A DNA stretch of 64,000 nt from Cinclus cinclus. Lineage: Eukaryota > Chordata > Aves > Passeriformes > Cinclidae. The position numbers and the translations under genes are program-made. Every line of letters begins with the position of its first letter. Positions within the stretch are counted from its first letter, which is position 1. A model generated the notes under the pieces. The model was not told where the DNA came from. It saw nothing but the letters and a program-made list of their open reading frames with translations, and made no database searches. Below, piece by piece: positions 1 to 12,432 of the stretch. The stretch covers positions 58,522,654 through 58,586,653 of the forward strand of contig NC_085051.1 of NCBI RefSeq assembly GCF_963662255.1, in the 5' to 3' direction.

Positions 1-130
1 TTCTTCCTTTCTTCCATCACATGGCACGAGCCCCTGTCTGAGATCCCAATCTTTGGTGTTTAAAACTGGAGGTTTTCCTCCTCTCTAACCAGCAGGAAAA
101 AATCTGGGAGTGAATCCATAGCTGGGCTAA

Positions 131-341
131 AGCACCTTCCAGAACCTAAAGGAGACCCCAGGAAGAGTTAGAGGGGAACTTCAGGCAAGGGTCTGGAGGG
201 GCAGGACAAGGGGAAATGGCTTTAATTGACATGGGGCAGGTTTAGGATGGGATATTGGGAAGAAAGTCTTCCCTGGGAGGCTGGTGAGGCCCTGGCACAG
301 GGTGCCCAGAGGAGCTGTGACTGCCCCATCCCTGGAATCTT
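131..341 (+). mobile_element. CR1 LINE fragment
   Basis: Matches the CR1 3' region (GGTGAGGCCCTGGCACAGG, CCCATCCCTGGAA) in sense orientation, truncated before the 3' terminal repeats. Confidence 0.8.
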
Positions 342-920
342 CTCCTACCACAGCAACACAGATATTAAGCTGCACATAATACAGAGTTAGCCCTATTTTT
401 TCCCTCTTTTGGATGCAACACAGTCAAGAGTTTTCTAATCCTGGTGTTTAAATTACAGGAGTTCAGTCTACATCAGTGTAAGAAGGAAAAAAAATAATTG
501 CAGAGCACCAAAAAGATTTTTAAAGGCCCAACAAAAATACAGAGAAATATCTGAGTTGGAGTTAGGCAGCTGCAGAGAGGGAAAAGGCTTTTTTTTTTTT
601 TACCTCAGCAAGAAAAGTCATGTAAGTGGTTATGGTGTGGAAATAGTTAAAATGAATGAGTTCTTACCTCTTCATTTCCCAGCTTTTGAATACTTGGATT
701 CTGTACCTGATGTTCTAGTTAAGCACAATGAGACCTGGCTTTGTGCTCTCACCAGGAATTGGAGAGGGGCACTGAGATCTGGAGCAGGGAGTGAATCTGT
801 GAGAAGAAAAACCTCCACAGAAAAATCACTGCTCTTAGCCCAGGTGTGTCCAGCTTCAGGAAAATAACACCTGCCTGTGGCCACCCTTCCCATCTGCTGC
901 AAAGAGTGAAGCCACTGGAT

Positions 921-1300
921 TTCCTCTGCTTGGAGCCAGGCTGGGAGAGCTGGGGGAGCTCACCTGGAGAAGGGAAGGGTCCAAGGAGAGCTCAGAGCCC
1001 CTTCCAGAGCCTAAAGGGGCTCCAGGAGAGCTGGAGAGGGACTGGGGACAGGGGGTGGAGGGACAGGACACAGGGAATGGCTTCAAATTAATAAAAGACA
1101 GGGATAGATGGGATACTGGGAAGGAATTCCCTGTGAGAGTGCCCAGAGAAGCTGTGGCTGCCCCTGGATCCCTGGAAGTGTCCAAGGCCAGGCTGGACAG
1201 GGCTTGGAGCAGCCTGGGACAGTGGAAGGTGTCCCTGCCATGGCAGGGGTTTGGAATGAGATGATTTTTAATGTCCCTTCCAAGCCAAGCCATCCTGTGC
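921..1300 (+). mobile_element. CR1 LINE 3' end
   Basis: Sense CR1 from the CTGGGAGAGCTGGGG region through CTGGATCCCTGGAAGTGTCC to the TCCCTTCCAAGCCAAGCC end, about 380 bp and 5'-truncated. Confidence 0.85.
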
Positions 1301-3846
1301 TCCTTTGCCTTTGGGGCTCAAGGGACTGATGATCACTAAGGGCTGCTTTTGAAAGCGTGGTTCTTCTGCAAGAAAGCTTTCACAAAATCTGTGAGGGCAT
1401 CATAAAATTTGGCTCAATATCCCAAAGCACTTCCCATCAGACAGCTTCTGCCAGGAGAGAAATAATGAAATGCTTTTAGGGCAGCATTTTCCCTGAAGCC
1501 ACCTGCCTTCAGAGTCAGATTTTGCCAGCCGTATGCAGATTCCCCTGGTGGACAACACCACGAGTCAGGTGTAAAATCGAGCCTGGGGGCTCCCTGTCCT
1601 GCAGGGCTGCCTGCAGCCACCCCCAGCTCCCAGGCCCATGGCTATCATCTTCCATCCCTTCCCTAATGGCCTGCTTTGATGTCCAGGTGTAACAGGATTC
1701 AGCAGCGCTGATTTCACTGATTAACACACAAATCACGCCTGGAGACTGAATGCTTCCTGCAATTAATCATCTGCTTGGCACAATTCAGAGAGCCCAACAA
1801 AGATGATTTATATATATTCAAAAAATAAAAAAAAATAAAAATAAGAAAAATACCTCAGACAGAAGAACAAAGCAAACACTGCTCCCAAACATGTGAACAA
1901 CATCAGCTTCAGGTTTTCTGCTGATGTTTTTTCTCAGCACAGAAACACCACCACCACCACCCCACTGCCAGGAGAAGAAGGAAGGTGTTACTTTGGTGAC
2001 CAAATAAATGCACACAAAGACCCTGATCTTGAGGAAATGCCCCTGCTTTTAGAGGACAGGCAGTAACCCAACACCTGGAGAAGCAGCACATTCCCCACAC
2101 AGTTAACATGAAACCTCACCTCTCATCCCAGATAGAGATCTGGGGTTAAATGTGCTGGGAGATTGGGAGAGCAGAGAGAACAGCCTGGGGTTTCTTCCCA
2201 TCCCTGAGGTGACGTTATCAGCCCTGACCAGGTTCCTAACTTGCCACAGCTTCTGTTGCAGTGAAACTTTTCCTACAGGTTTATGGATTGCAGCCTCCTG
2301 GTCCCTTACCAATGCATCTCTCCCCACAGTGTTTTGTCAGAGAAGTTCATGGACTGGGGCTCAATTTCAGGATAAAGCTGATGAGGTAAAGCTGTGGCCA
2401 TGGTGAAGGCTCGGAGGGACCCCTGAGCATCCATCTCCCTGATGTCCTTCAGAGTGGACATTGGCTCAGAGGGATGCAGCCCACAACAGCAGAAAAGGTT
2501 TTTGCACAGATTTTCATCGATTGTTCCCCTCTCAGGGCCTGGCCAGAAACAGACAATAACCCCAAAAGTGTTCTGAGGGCATAGAAAGCTTAACTGGAAG
2601 AAAACAACAGAGTTTCCAAATGGAAAAGTAGGATTTATCATTTCAGGTTTCACAGGTAAAGCTAAATCTTGTTTGCCAAGACGGATTTGGAAGATGTGAT
2701 TAATTCCCTGCCCTTAAACATGAAAACATTTATCTGCTTGCTTACACCATCCCAGTGGAGGCTCAGCTCTCTGCTGAGCACTCCTGGACGAGGAGGAGAT
2801 CCTTCCCCAGCCGCATGAATGTCAGGGGTGTGGTGGCCACAGAAGCTGGGAGCAGTTTCTGGAGAAATCCCTCTGCTTTCCTGCCCCTCTGGGAGAGCCC
2901 TCGCTGCCACACCAGCCTGGAGGAAGAAAAATTAATCCAAGGGGGCTAGAAAGCCAGAGGCTGAAGGGCAGGTGATTGTGTTCCTGGAGGAGATGGACAC
3001 AAGAGCAGGGTTCAATCTGGGTTATTTTATAACTGAGTTGGAAGCTGCTCCATAGGGGGACACACAGGGAGGGCAGCCAGCACTGCCTGTGTCCAGCTGG
3101 GAGCTGCAAGAGGTCACTTATGGTGGCTGAGCTGCTCTCACAGCCAAAATACTGGGGTCCTCCTCTCCCTGCCCTTGTTCCCAGCTTTTCCTCTGCCAGC
3201 TGAACCTTTCTGGGAGCTGGCTCACTTTACCACCCCAGCAGAAATACATCACCAGATGTGTATTTTTGCTGAGGGACACAATCTGCTCAGAGGAGGGCCC
3301 ACACCTGGCTGCAGACAGGGCTGCTCTTCCACCCTGTTTCTGTCTTTCTGTAGGCTCTGGTAGCCCATTCTGCACCAGGAGTTCATTTTTTTCCTCACCT
3401 CTCAACCTGTTCAGGTATCTCCTTCTGGCCACACAGAATTCCTCAGCTGAATGAGGTGCTGCCGTTTCAGAGCAGACCCTCCTGCAAGAGGCATCATGTT
3501 GTCATCACGCTTTGCAGCCCCAAATTATCTGTGAAATCCCCCTCCCAGCCCCTCAGAGTGCCCATCTCCATGCATGCAGGAGACCCTGGGGACGGTTCTC
3601 AAGCTTCACACCTCTGATTTCCCATCCCTGGCACTTTCCTCCCCTCCTATGTCTCTCCAGGCCTTACCCCTTTTCCCCACACCTCTGTTACCCCACCCTA
3701 TTTGAGGCACTTACTATCAAGGAAGAATCTGTTTCACCAGGCTTGGTTTGCCCCCAGGTGTGTAAAGCACATAAAAATACAGGAGTTCTGTGCCCTCTGC
3801 CCTGTGCCACTGCTTCATCCATCAGCACAGCCTTGCCTCCCTGCTT

Positions 3847-3860
3847 CCCCCCCCCCCCCC
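3847..3860. repeat. Poly(C) run, 14 nt
   Basis: Uninterrupted run of C in the plus strand. Confidence 0.9.
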
Positions 3861-3957
3861 AGATTTCCCACTAAAAACCAAGTGGAGAGATAGGACCTGT
3901 ACACCCCAAGCTTCTCTTGCCTCATTTCTATGTAAAGCTCTTATCAGCAAGCCTGAG

Positions 3958-3975
3958 CTGCTGCTGCTGCTGCTG
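3958..3975. repeat. (CTG)6 microsatellite
   Basis: Six uninterrupted CTG units in intergenic DNA. Confidence 0.9.
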
Positions 3976-4335
3976 CAGATTATTCACCCAGCACAGACGA
4001 GTGGGATGGCCCAGGCTCCCAGCAGAATCCAGATGTTAGGCAGATACTCCAGATCTTCAGGAAGCAGCCGGGTAAGACTTGTTGAACCACATAAAGAGCA
4101 CTGTGGGGCACAGCTAGAAGAGCCAGAGGACTGGAAAAGCAGCTGGAAGCTTTACTGAACTTTTCAGGAGAGAAGTCTTGCTGTAAATTTTGACTTCCAG
4201 TGGTGCCCAGGTGGTCACATCGAGCAAAAAGTGACTGCTCTGGATGAAACATTTCTCTTGAAAAGACAAATCCTTTGTATAGTCTGCATCTTTAGATTTT
4301 TGAGTGAATACCCTGTACTGAGAGCAACAATGTGA

Positions 4336-4642
4336 AGAATTATGGAATAATTTAGGTTGGAAAAGCCTTCTAAGATCATCCAGCCCAACCAATTCCCTCA
4401 GCACTGCCAAAGCCACCACGAGCCTGTGTCCTCAAGTGCCACATCCACATGGCTTTGAAATCCCTCCAGGGATGGTGACTCCATCACTTCCCCGGGCTTG
4501 GCAATCTTTTTAGTGAAGGACTTTTCACCTGTATCCAATCCAGACCTGCCCTGGCTCAACCTGGGGATGTTCCCTCTCATCCTGCCCCTTGTGACCTGGC
4601 AGATGAGACCAGGAGGAGTCAAAGCCCCCAGCCCTGCTTCCA
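4336..4642 (-). mobile_element. CR1 LINE 3' end
   Basis: Antisense CR1 beginning GGTTGGAAAAGCCTTCTAAG and running through GATGGTGACTCCATCAC, about 300 bp. Confidence 0.75.
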
Positions 4643-7280
4643 CGTGCTCACAGCCAAACTGATGCCAGCCCCATCACTGCCTTCACTGTCTGCAGGCAAA
4701 TGGGTGAAATTCTTGCTGGTAAACAAGCAGAAATGTGGGAAATGCCCAGGATACACGGGGATATGACTGTGGCTGTAGTTTCATGGCCAGGTTGTTGTGC
4801 TCTCACTGCTGTGTCCCAAGGCAGGGTGACAGCCAGGATGGCTGTGATGGGCAGCAGGGATTTACAGAGCCAGTTAAAGCTATTGCCTGCTCCACAGAGG
4901 TTTCAGAGAGCTGCTCCAGTTGAGACAGCTTCTGGTGTAGCTGCTGTTTCAGGAGGTGGTTTGCTTTATTACTGTTTTGTTAGCTGTAACCTACTGTGGT
5001 TCACCATTTCCCCAATCAAGTCCTAATTTTAAGGAAAAATTCAGTTTCTGTTTGGCGAAGTGAGGCAGTCTAAGCCTCGAGCCTCATCTGAGTCACAAGA
5101 GTCAGAGGCCTCATCCCGTGTCAGGACCAGCTTTCAGAATTAATCCCCATGGCTGCAGAAGGTCCCCAGCAAAACCTGCTTCAGCTCAAGTCCAGGAGAT
5201 CGGGCTCCTGTAACAGCCAAGTGCTGACAAATGGTAACTGCCAAACCAAATCCTCACTTTGCCCTTTTTTGTGCCTTTCCCCTGCCATGTGATCCAGTGT
5301 TTTAAGCAAGGCAATTCTTGTTCAGGCCATTCTTGTTTGCACAGAGAGAAGAAAAGCTTTGAAGATAAGCAGATTTCCTAAGGACACCCCTCCAGCACAT
5401 CCCAAGCCTCCCATCTGTACAAGGTTTGGAAGATCCATGTGCTCCAAGGCATGATGACAGCATTTGCCTCTGAAGAAGCAGCAGTTCTGCTTTCCAGAAT
5501 TCATGAGTCCAAAGGATTCCAGCATGTCCAGCCTCTCCTGCCTCAGTTTCCCCTTTTCCTCCCTCTGAGGAGTGCACCTCCTCCCCAGCCTGTCCTGAGC
5601 CAGTTTGCCTGATGCTGACTGACAATTCATCCAATATACACTGACACAAAGGAGTTTTGGGGCTGGATACAACCAAAAGAAACCCCAGAAAATTATCTTT
5701 GCATTTCAAGGAGCAGAAATTTGCAGCTTAAAGAAATCTAAATCTCCCTGGATACTATTTACCAAGGAAAACTTACCCACAGTAATCTGTCCTTGGAGTG
5801 TTAGAACAGCTTGAAACTAAAAGTTTGCAGAGCTCAAGCAGGAGGGGACAAGGGATGAAGCTGTTAAAAGATCATTAAGAAGATATTTTAAAAATGTTTT
5901 TCCAGAATTTGATTTTTATTTCCGTGCTTGGATTAAGCTCTTCAGATGGTGAGGAGAAAACAGGAGAACTCACTCACAGCATCTGTGAGAAAAAAAAAAA
6001 AAGGATCTTTCTGTATGTTCAAAATGTTCCTGGGATTTTGAGGCTGAAAGTTTTCCGAGAGCACTTCTTCCAAAGGACTTTCCAAGAACACACAGTAAAC
6101 TGCAAAACAATCTCACAGAGAACTGCAAAACTCCTGTTGGAGCGATAGAAAAGTTATTTCCACGTGGACAGAGCCAGAACATTGAAGTCTGAGGTTTCAA
6201 TAAATGTATTTTTGGCCTGTTTCGACACGGTACGAAAGACTGAGAACACTGAGATTATAGAGCCCAATGCAAGGCAGCACCTCTGTAAATGTCTGCTCCA
6301 TATTCCATTTGTCAGCTTATAAATGGAGCCATTGGAGTAATCTCTGCTTTATTGACAACCCGGAAATCACCAGATTTTCAATTTCCCTTCAATAAAACAA
6401 AACCAAAAAAAGCCCCAAGGAGAACACTTTTGCTTTTTAATCATATCCAGGCCTCTTTCCTGTAATGAAGAACTTCTTTTCCAGTCCCAAGAGAGCAATT
6501 CCTTGAATGTCACTTTCAGATAGTGAGATAAAAATCCCTGCTATTTGCAGGAAAAGGCTCCGACTGCCATTTGTGGCTTGAACCACTTCCCAATTTATTT
6601 ACCTTCTGAAGCTGTTTACATTTTTCAGGCAGCCCAGCTCACTCATCCTTAACAAGCTCAGTTTATTGCTGCAAGAAAAACAGCCCTGTGCCAGCCACAG
6701 GAGAGACTTCGGACCTAAGGACACCAAAAGGATTTTGGATCAAGTCACCTGAGTAAAAAAATGGGTGGAAAAGGAAAAAGAAATCCCATTTTCTCCTGCT
6801 CCTCCAGCAGCAGGAGCCACGGATAGTGCAAGCCCTTCATTAGGGCTGAACCTGAAATTGCTTTTCATTCCTGGAGAGCTGCAGGACTCCCAGATCAGCA
6901 TGGAGAGATGAGGGAGAAGGACATCCTTAATTTGTCTGAAGAGCAGCTGGTTTTCTTCTTTATATAATTATCTCCTCCAGCAAAGCCTCCTGCTCGGAGT
7001 CAATGGGGCTGGAGCACACTTAGCCCAATTCAGGAGTGACACATCAACCCCTTTCATCAAGTGCATCCAACTCCAAGGGCTCCTTTGTTTGTTCTTGCTG
7101 ATATTAAAGACTAATTTTGATTTAGACTAAGAGCCTTTTCCATCCCTCGGGAGGGAGCTGTGGCAACACGAGAGTATTCAATTAACTCTGTGTTCTAAAT
7201 TACTCATGGAAAGGAGTGTGCTCACGTGGACAGGGCTGGGATTTCAGGATACTGTCTGGAAGGGGGCTGCATGGCTAATG

Positions 7281-7376
7281 TAATATAATATAATATAATA
7301 TAATATAATATAATATAATATAATATAATATAATATAATATAATAACAATATAATATAATATAATATAATAACAAT
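7281..7376. repeat. (TAATA)n microsatellite
   Basis: About 95 bp of a TAATA pentamer array, interrupted twice by a variant TAACAAT unit near its right side. Confidence 0.95.
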
Positions 7377-7997
7377 CTTTTTCCAGGAGCTGTGCTACAG
7401 TGATCTTTATGGGTTTTTTCCAACTCAGGTTATTCTACGAGTCTGTAATATTATTGTTATATGTAAGTAATAACTTCAGCTTTGCATACATCTTCCTTAC
7501 TTTAGCAAAGCTGCTCCATCATCTACTTTTTTAACCTTCTTGTTAAATGGTATTTTACAAAAAAAAAGGGAGCAGCAGATGGCATCTTGTTACAGACAGA
7601 AAGTAGAAAGCAGTTATTAAGCTCCTTTATTCAATCTTTAGCCACTACTTCCTCTTTGCCACCTTCTCTGAGTCTTCAGCACCTGGAGAGAAGCATTCAC
7701 TTCAGCAGAAAGTAATTTTCCTGTCCTGCTTTTGCTTCCTTTTCAAAAGAAAATGCCCCAAATCAAGGCAATAGCTGGCACAGAAAATAGAAGAAACACT
7801 TCTCAGAAAAGTTAAGAAGCCACTTAAGGTATTTTTTGCTGATGCTCTCAGGGTTCAGTTTTGATTGTGACAGATAATTTCTTAAATCCAGGATGGATAT
7901 AAGAGCAGAGCTAGAATTTACATCTGTGTCTCCCACGTGGAGGTTATGTACTCCAGCCACCTGCAAGGGCTGAACAGCTGGAGAATCGTCCATTGGA

Positions 7998-8315
7998 ATA
8001 ACAGAATCATGGAATGGTTTGGCTTGGAAGGGACCTTCCCAAGTCCCTGTCATGGCAGGGACACCTTCCACTATCCCAGGTTGCTCCAAGCCCTGTCCAG
8101 CTTGGCCTGGAACTCTTCCAGGGATCCAGGGGCAGCCACAGCTTCTCTGGGCACTCTGTGCCAGGGCCTCACACCCTCCCAGCCAGGAATTTCTTCCTCA
8201 TCTCCAATCTAAATCCACCCTCTGTCAGTTTGAAGCCATTCCCCCTTGTCCTGTCACTCCACGCCCTTGTAGAAAAGTTCCTCTTTAGATACTGGAAGCT
8301 GTAAGGAATCATAAA
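7998..8315 (-). mobile_element. CR1 LINE 3' end
   Basis: Antisense CR1 with the tail AGAATCATGGAATGGTTTGG, followed by GGGCACTCTGTGCCAGGG and CCTTGTCCTGTCACTCC. Confidence 0.85.
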
Positions 8316-8844
8316 AGAAACTGGAAAGAGAAAAGCCTTGGAGCTCCTGGCAGATGAGCAGCAGTCTCTGGCAGGCTGGTTACAGCCCTCAGTCACCTGC
8401 ACACCTCTAACACAGCCACACAGGCACAATTGCTGGCAAATTACCAGTTTTGGGAACCTGGACAGAATGGTAGAGGGAATAAAGCTCCAAGTACATGAAA
8501 AGTACTTTGAGAAGATTTTAAAAGTACATTTTTTCTAAGTACATACAGGACTCCTCTGCATGCTTTAAAAAGAGTTCTCAGCATTGCAAGGGCTGCATGC
8601 AGTTCTCAATTCTATCTCACCTGCAACCAAAATAATAAACCCCTCTCCTTACCTCCCAGGAAAATCCAGAGTGTCTGTGTTAGTCATAACTCAACAGCCA
8701 TAAAAAAGGACCCATTTCAGTACAGCTATGACACTGTTCAGATAAATGATGTTCAAGATGCTCCTGACATAGGCATTGCAATTTTTAAATCAAATCACGA
8801 CAGACAGTCTTCTCTTGTGAAAATGCTCCCACCATTTCTCTGTC

Positions 8845-8957
8845 AGAGAATCCCAGAATGGTTTAGATTGGAAGGGACCTTCAAGACCACCCCCTGCAAT
8901 GGGCAGGGGCACCTTCCAGTGTTTGCTCCAAGCCCCATCCAGCCTGGCCTTGGGCAA
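8845..8957 (-). mobile_element. Short CR1 LINE 3' end
   Basis: Antisense CR1 tail (AGAATGGTTTAGATTGGAAG) through CCAGCCTGGCCTTGG. Confidence 0.8.
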
Positions 8958-9040
8958 GTGTGTATTTGTATTTTGTAGACAAAGCAAAACAGTCATTAGA
9001 ACATTCCCGTTGAAAAGGAAATAGATAAACAACATAACCA

Positions 9041-9046
9041 TTTATT
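9041..9046 (-). terminator. Distal poly(A) signal AATAAA of NAA30 (candidate)
   Basis: A canonical AATAAA on the minus strand lies about 3.25 kb beyond the stop codon. The flanking DNA is unique and AT-rich, and immediately beyond it (8845-8957) a CR1 fragment begins, consistent with the end of transcribed sequence. Confidence 0.45.
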
Positions 9047-10395
9047 TGACTGCATTGTATTTAGACAACTTGTACATTTCGTAACCCCACTGGTTTTGTT
9101 CTCATCAAAAAGGATAAAGGGACAGAAGAATATAATCCACTCAAAACAGCAGTCCAGTATTTTGAGATACACTTGCTATTTTCATAGATGCCCACCTGAT
9201 ACCTGAACTCCAACATAGGTTGTAATGTTTATACAAGACCTGAAGTTTTTTCAACACAGCACTGAGTTGTAGCAATGTCTTGCAGTGCCCTGAAAAATAG
9301 TTTGTGACACACTCTGCAACACCAATCTGATGATGCCTTGAAGGTGATGAACCTGATCATTTCTTAAAAAACAACATAATGAATGCAAACATCCAGACCG
9401 ACATGTCAGCCAGTAGCAACATTTGGGCAGATTTAAATAGAAAAGCAATCAATTCCTTAGTTAGATTTGTCAATGCAAAAAGGAGAGGGGGAGAGAACTG
9501 TTTAGCAACAGACAGGAGAAATGACCAACTTTTCCTTGCTAGATTCCTTTTGAAAACCAATGCAAATTCAAGGCTTCCCACTTGATTTCATAATCCCAAG
9601 CAGTACAGAGAACAAATCTGTTTGATAGGATCCAACACATGCAGCTTCAGTGTCTCCCACAGTGAACTCTATGACACTGCAGCCATGGCAGAACCTTTCA
9701 GGCCATGTGCTCTTTCAAAAACAAAAAAAAGAGAAAGACCTCCACCTACTTTGCTCAGTATTTTCAACACGGGCATGGCAGCAACCACTTCTTACAATAA
9801 CCAACCAGAATTGTATTTGAAGTTTGCTCCAGAGGGATGTTTTTGGCAGTGAGGAGGGATTTCAGCTCACTTCCAAGTTGGCTTTTTATTCTGAAGACAC
9901 CCACGGCTTAAATATTAACCAATAGAAAACTTGCCTGTCTGGCTTTGCAGATTGAAACCCCAGCATGACACACGAGGCAGCCCAGTTTGCAATTTGTGAT
10001 TCAAGCCCAACAGCTGCAAGGTCTGAAACCTCCCTGATCCAGCTCCGGGGCAGTCCCTACATCCTGGACCACAGCTGACCACAGTGGACTGGCTACCAAC
10101 ATTAAAGTCTTTAACACTGAGCAAAACTGCTGAAAAGCCACCCAGAAAAACTGGGAGCCCTGGGGGAGCAGGGTAACAAAAGGTTTTATGGTGTCACAAG
10201 GCAGCAGTGGCTACACACAGGCTCTAGGCTGAGCTCCAGCATGTCCTGGGAGTAACAGACCCCACTTACACCACTTTGGCTTAGGCACCTTTTTAAAGAT
10301 GAGTTTTCTTTACTGAGGGGAACAGACCCCCTTGACAGCACAGATGGTGTCTCTACAAGCAGAGAACTCAGCAGGGCCCATTTCCATTAAAAATC

Positions 10396-10401
10396 TTTAT
10401 T
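10396..10401 (-). terminator. Proximal poly(A) signal AATAAA of NAA30 (candidate)
   Basis: A canonical AATAAA on the minus strand lies about 1.9 kb beyond the stop, in AT-rich unique DNA. It would give the shorter 3'UTR form. Confidence 0.4.
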
Positions 10402-10732
10402 TTCAAATACAACTCATGATTTGTACATGGTAAGAAATGTCTGTCACCATGTGCCATTGGTCTGTGCAAAAGGCGGCTTTGCTCAAATCCAGTTTTCTTG
10501 CACAGGGCTCTTTTCCAAATGATGCTGGAGGTAGGGGTTTTGTTGGTTTTGTTTTTAGTGTACAGTAATTAGCAAAAATGAAAACAAACGAAAAAAACCC
10601 CCAAACCAATCCCACGACTCAAACCAAACCCTAAAAAGAAAAAAAAAAGTGTAGTAAGGCAAATCTGGAGAATTCACTTGATTCCATGAGTGGATTCACT
10701 GAGAGTTCATCCTTTTGATCCCTGTATGGATC

Positions 10733-10802
10733 ATTCACCTCAGAGTTGGACTTGATCCTGGTGGGTCCCTTCCAATTCTGAGTATTTTGTGATCTCTGAT
10801 TA
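10733..10802 (+). mobile_element. Short CR1 LINE 3' end inside the NAA30 3'UTR
   Basis: GTTGGACTTGATCCTGGTGG followed by TCCCTTCCAATTCTGAG and TTTTGTGATCTCTG is the 3' end of a CR1 subfamily, antisense to the NAA30 transcript. Confidence 0.7.
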
Positions 10803-10847
10803 CACAGGTGCTTCCACAAGTCACCTAATACCTTTAGTTTCTGTCTT

Positions 10848-10908
10848 AAAAAAAAACCCAAAAACAAAACAAAACAAAACAAACAACAAACAAACAAAAA
10901 AAACAACC
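10848..10908. repeat. A-rich (AAAAC)n/(AAAC)n run
   Basis: Imperfect AAAAC and AAAC units in the plus strand, within the NAA30 3'UTR; U/G-rich in the transcript. Confidence 0.85.
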
Positions 10909-12294
10909 TAACTGATTCATAGACCTGGGCTATGGAACCACAGGGAACAAGAAAGCCTCGACACTGTCATTACTGAAAAAATTAATGGGTATTGGTAAAA
11001 CCTATGTAAGTCCAAAATAAAGAAAGGAAAAACAAAAAGTAGAGAAAAACAGAGCAAGAGTGAAGGCAAGAAAGAGACAGAATTCCTTCCCCACTGCTTT
11101 GATTTCAGAGGGGAAAGAAATCCCCCAATAATTTAGCTCATGGAAGCTGAGAAAATGAGAGCAGCTAAAAATGAATACGATACACCTTGAAATTAATTTC
11201 CAAGACCAAGGACCAAAGATTGAAGCATTTTAGAACACTGAAGCAAAGCAATCTGAATCTGAAAAAAAACCTGTTCCAACTATCTTAAAATAGCTGTTTC
11301 TCAGAGCTTCTAGCAATAATTTTGATTAAATAGAAATCACACCAATTTACATTAATTTTCTATATCTTCTTTTAAAAGAAGTCCCTCGCTCTTTTAATGA
11401 AAAAAGTGCATCCAAACCCAGCAGAGATTCACTGGTGCCACCAGGTTCTTTTAGCAGCTACTCAAGGTTTTCAAAATAGCTTACACTTCTTGCTATAAGA
11501 AGGGCCTTCCAAACCCTTGTTTGGGAGAAATATCCGAATTATAAAAATCTGAAATAATTTATTATCAAATCCAGAATTTAAATAAAAGCAGATTTTTTTT
11601 TCCTTGCAAAGACAACTGAAGAAAGTAAAAGAATAAAAGCATGCACTCCAAACTTAGAGGTGAAGACAAATATACTTATCTATACAGGCACTGGCAGATG
11701 CAATTTAATGGTTACTCGTTGTAACACACACCCCACCCTACAATACAGTTTTTCATTCACTAATTACTGAGGTACCGATATTTAAGAATGGAAAAATTCA
11801 ATATTGAAAAATAAAACCTAAAATTGAAGCCTTTTTTTCTTTTTCTTCTTCCCCAGAAAACTATGGCAATTTCTGTATGAAATGTTAGTATACTTATAGA
11901 ATTTTACAATCTACATTGGCTTTGTTTTGAATTTTCGGGAACCGAAAGCGGCGTTTCCCATCCAGGTTTTCTCTTGACAAAACGTTCAACTGTGTGGATG
12001 TCCTAAAGAGTCAGCAGACTTGCAAATGAATGAACACATCTTGGCTATCACCTGGCACATCTGGCTGGTACCAAAAGGACTCGGAGTCTGAGACAATCGG
12101 CTTTAATTCGGAACAAATGCGCCATGCCAAAGTGCAACGAATGTGTGCGACACTCAATGGGACACTGACAGGTTTAAGAGCTGCATGGAAAGTACTAAAG
12201 TCCACCTTGCAAAGCAATTTGGGACAAATTGCATTGCATGCAAAGGACAACTCTGCACTGCTGGGACGTCGCTCGCTCGCTGGGACGGGGTCTC

Positions 12295-12432
12295 CTAACG
12301 CAGCCATAGTTTCAGACGCAGTGCATCCACTCCATTTAAATAGTATCTGAATAGCCTCTTGTCTCGCACAAAACCAAGGTTTTCATAAAGTTTCAAAGCA
12401 GACTTATTTGTGATTTCTGTTTCCAATACAAC
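12295..12432 (-). CDS. NAA30: NAA30 terminal coding exon (residues 370-414) with stop
   Basis: This exon encodes [20 protein letters not shown] followed by the highly conserved C-terminus ending RLKLWLR and a TAG stop at 12295-12297. The segment forms the last GNAT strand and helix; the Tyr of LYENLGF (residue 385) is the conserved aromatic typical of N-terminal acetyltransferases. The acceptor is strong: a long pyrimidine tract ending CTCCCTTAAG before 12432. Sequence to the left of the stop is 3'UTR in the same exon. Confidence 0.96.
   Translation of the reverse strand, partial: VVLETEITNKSALKLYENLGFVRDKRLFRYYLNGVDALRLKLWLR

Larger units (their letters stand above)
1..9019. other. Intergenic DNA left of NAA30
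   Basis: I find no gene here. In other vertebrates CCDC198 commonly lies beyond the 3' end of NAA30 in convergent orientation, but I recognise no exon of it. The stretch holds CR1 pieces (131-341, 921-1300, 4336-4642, 7998-8315, 8845-8957), a (CTG)6 run, poly(C), and a TAATA microsatellite. The rest (notably 1700-4300, 4650-7250 and 7380-7990) is unique, unannotated sequence. Confidence 0.6.
9020..12294 (-). other. NAA30: NAA30 3'UTR, with alternative 3' ends
   Basis: The DNA beyond the stop is AT-rich, unique sequence without other genes. On the minus strand, AATAAA hexamers occur at 10401-10396 (followed by A/T-rich sequence with cleavage plausible near 10375-10385) and at 9046-9041 (cleavage plausible near 9020). 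The UTR would be about 1.9 kb or about 3.3 kb. A small CR1 3' end (10733-10802) and an AAAAC-rich run (10848-10908) lie inside it. The longer form is inferred from the continued unique composition to about 9040; no transcript evidence is available from the sequence. Confidence 0.6.

Noticed and set aside
8019..8288. Recurring short peptides with WFGLEG, PGIQGQP and similar words at many loci
   Set aside because: They are translations of CR1 LINE 3' ends, which are noncoding; counted as repeats instead.
1..9019. Possible exons of CCDC198 or SLC35F4 expected by synteny
   Set aside because: No stretch gives a recognisable peptide of either protein with splice signals, so none is reported.
12030..12350. 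Plus-strand open frame opposite NAA30 terminal exon
   Set aside because: A shadow of the conserved coding exon and adjoining 3'UTR; the minus-strand frame gives the recognisable NAA30 C-terminus.
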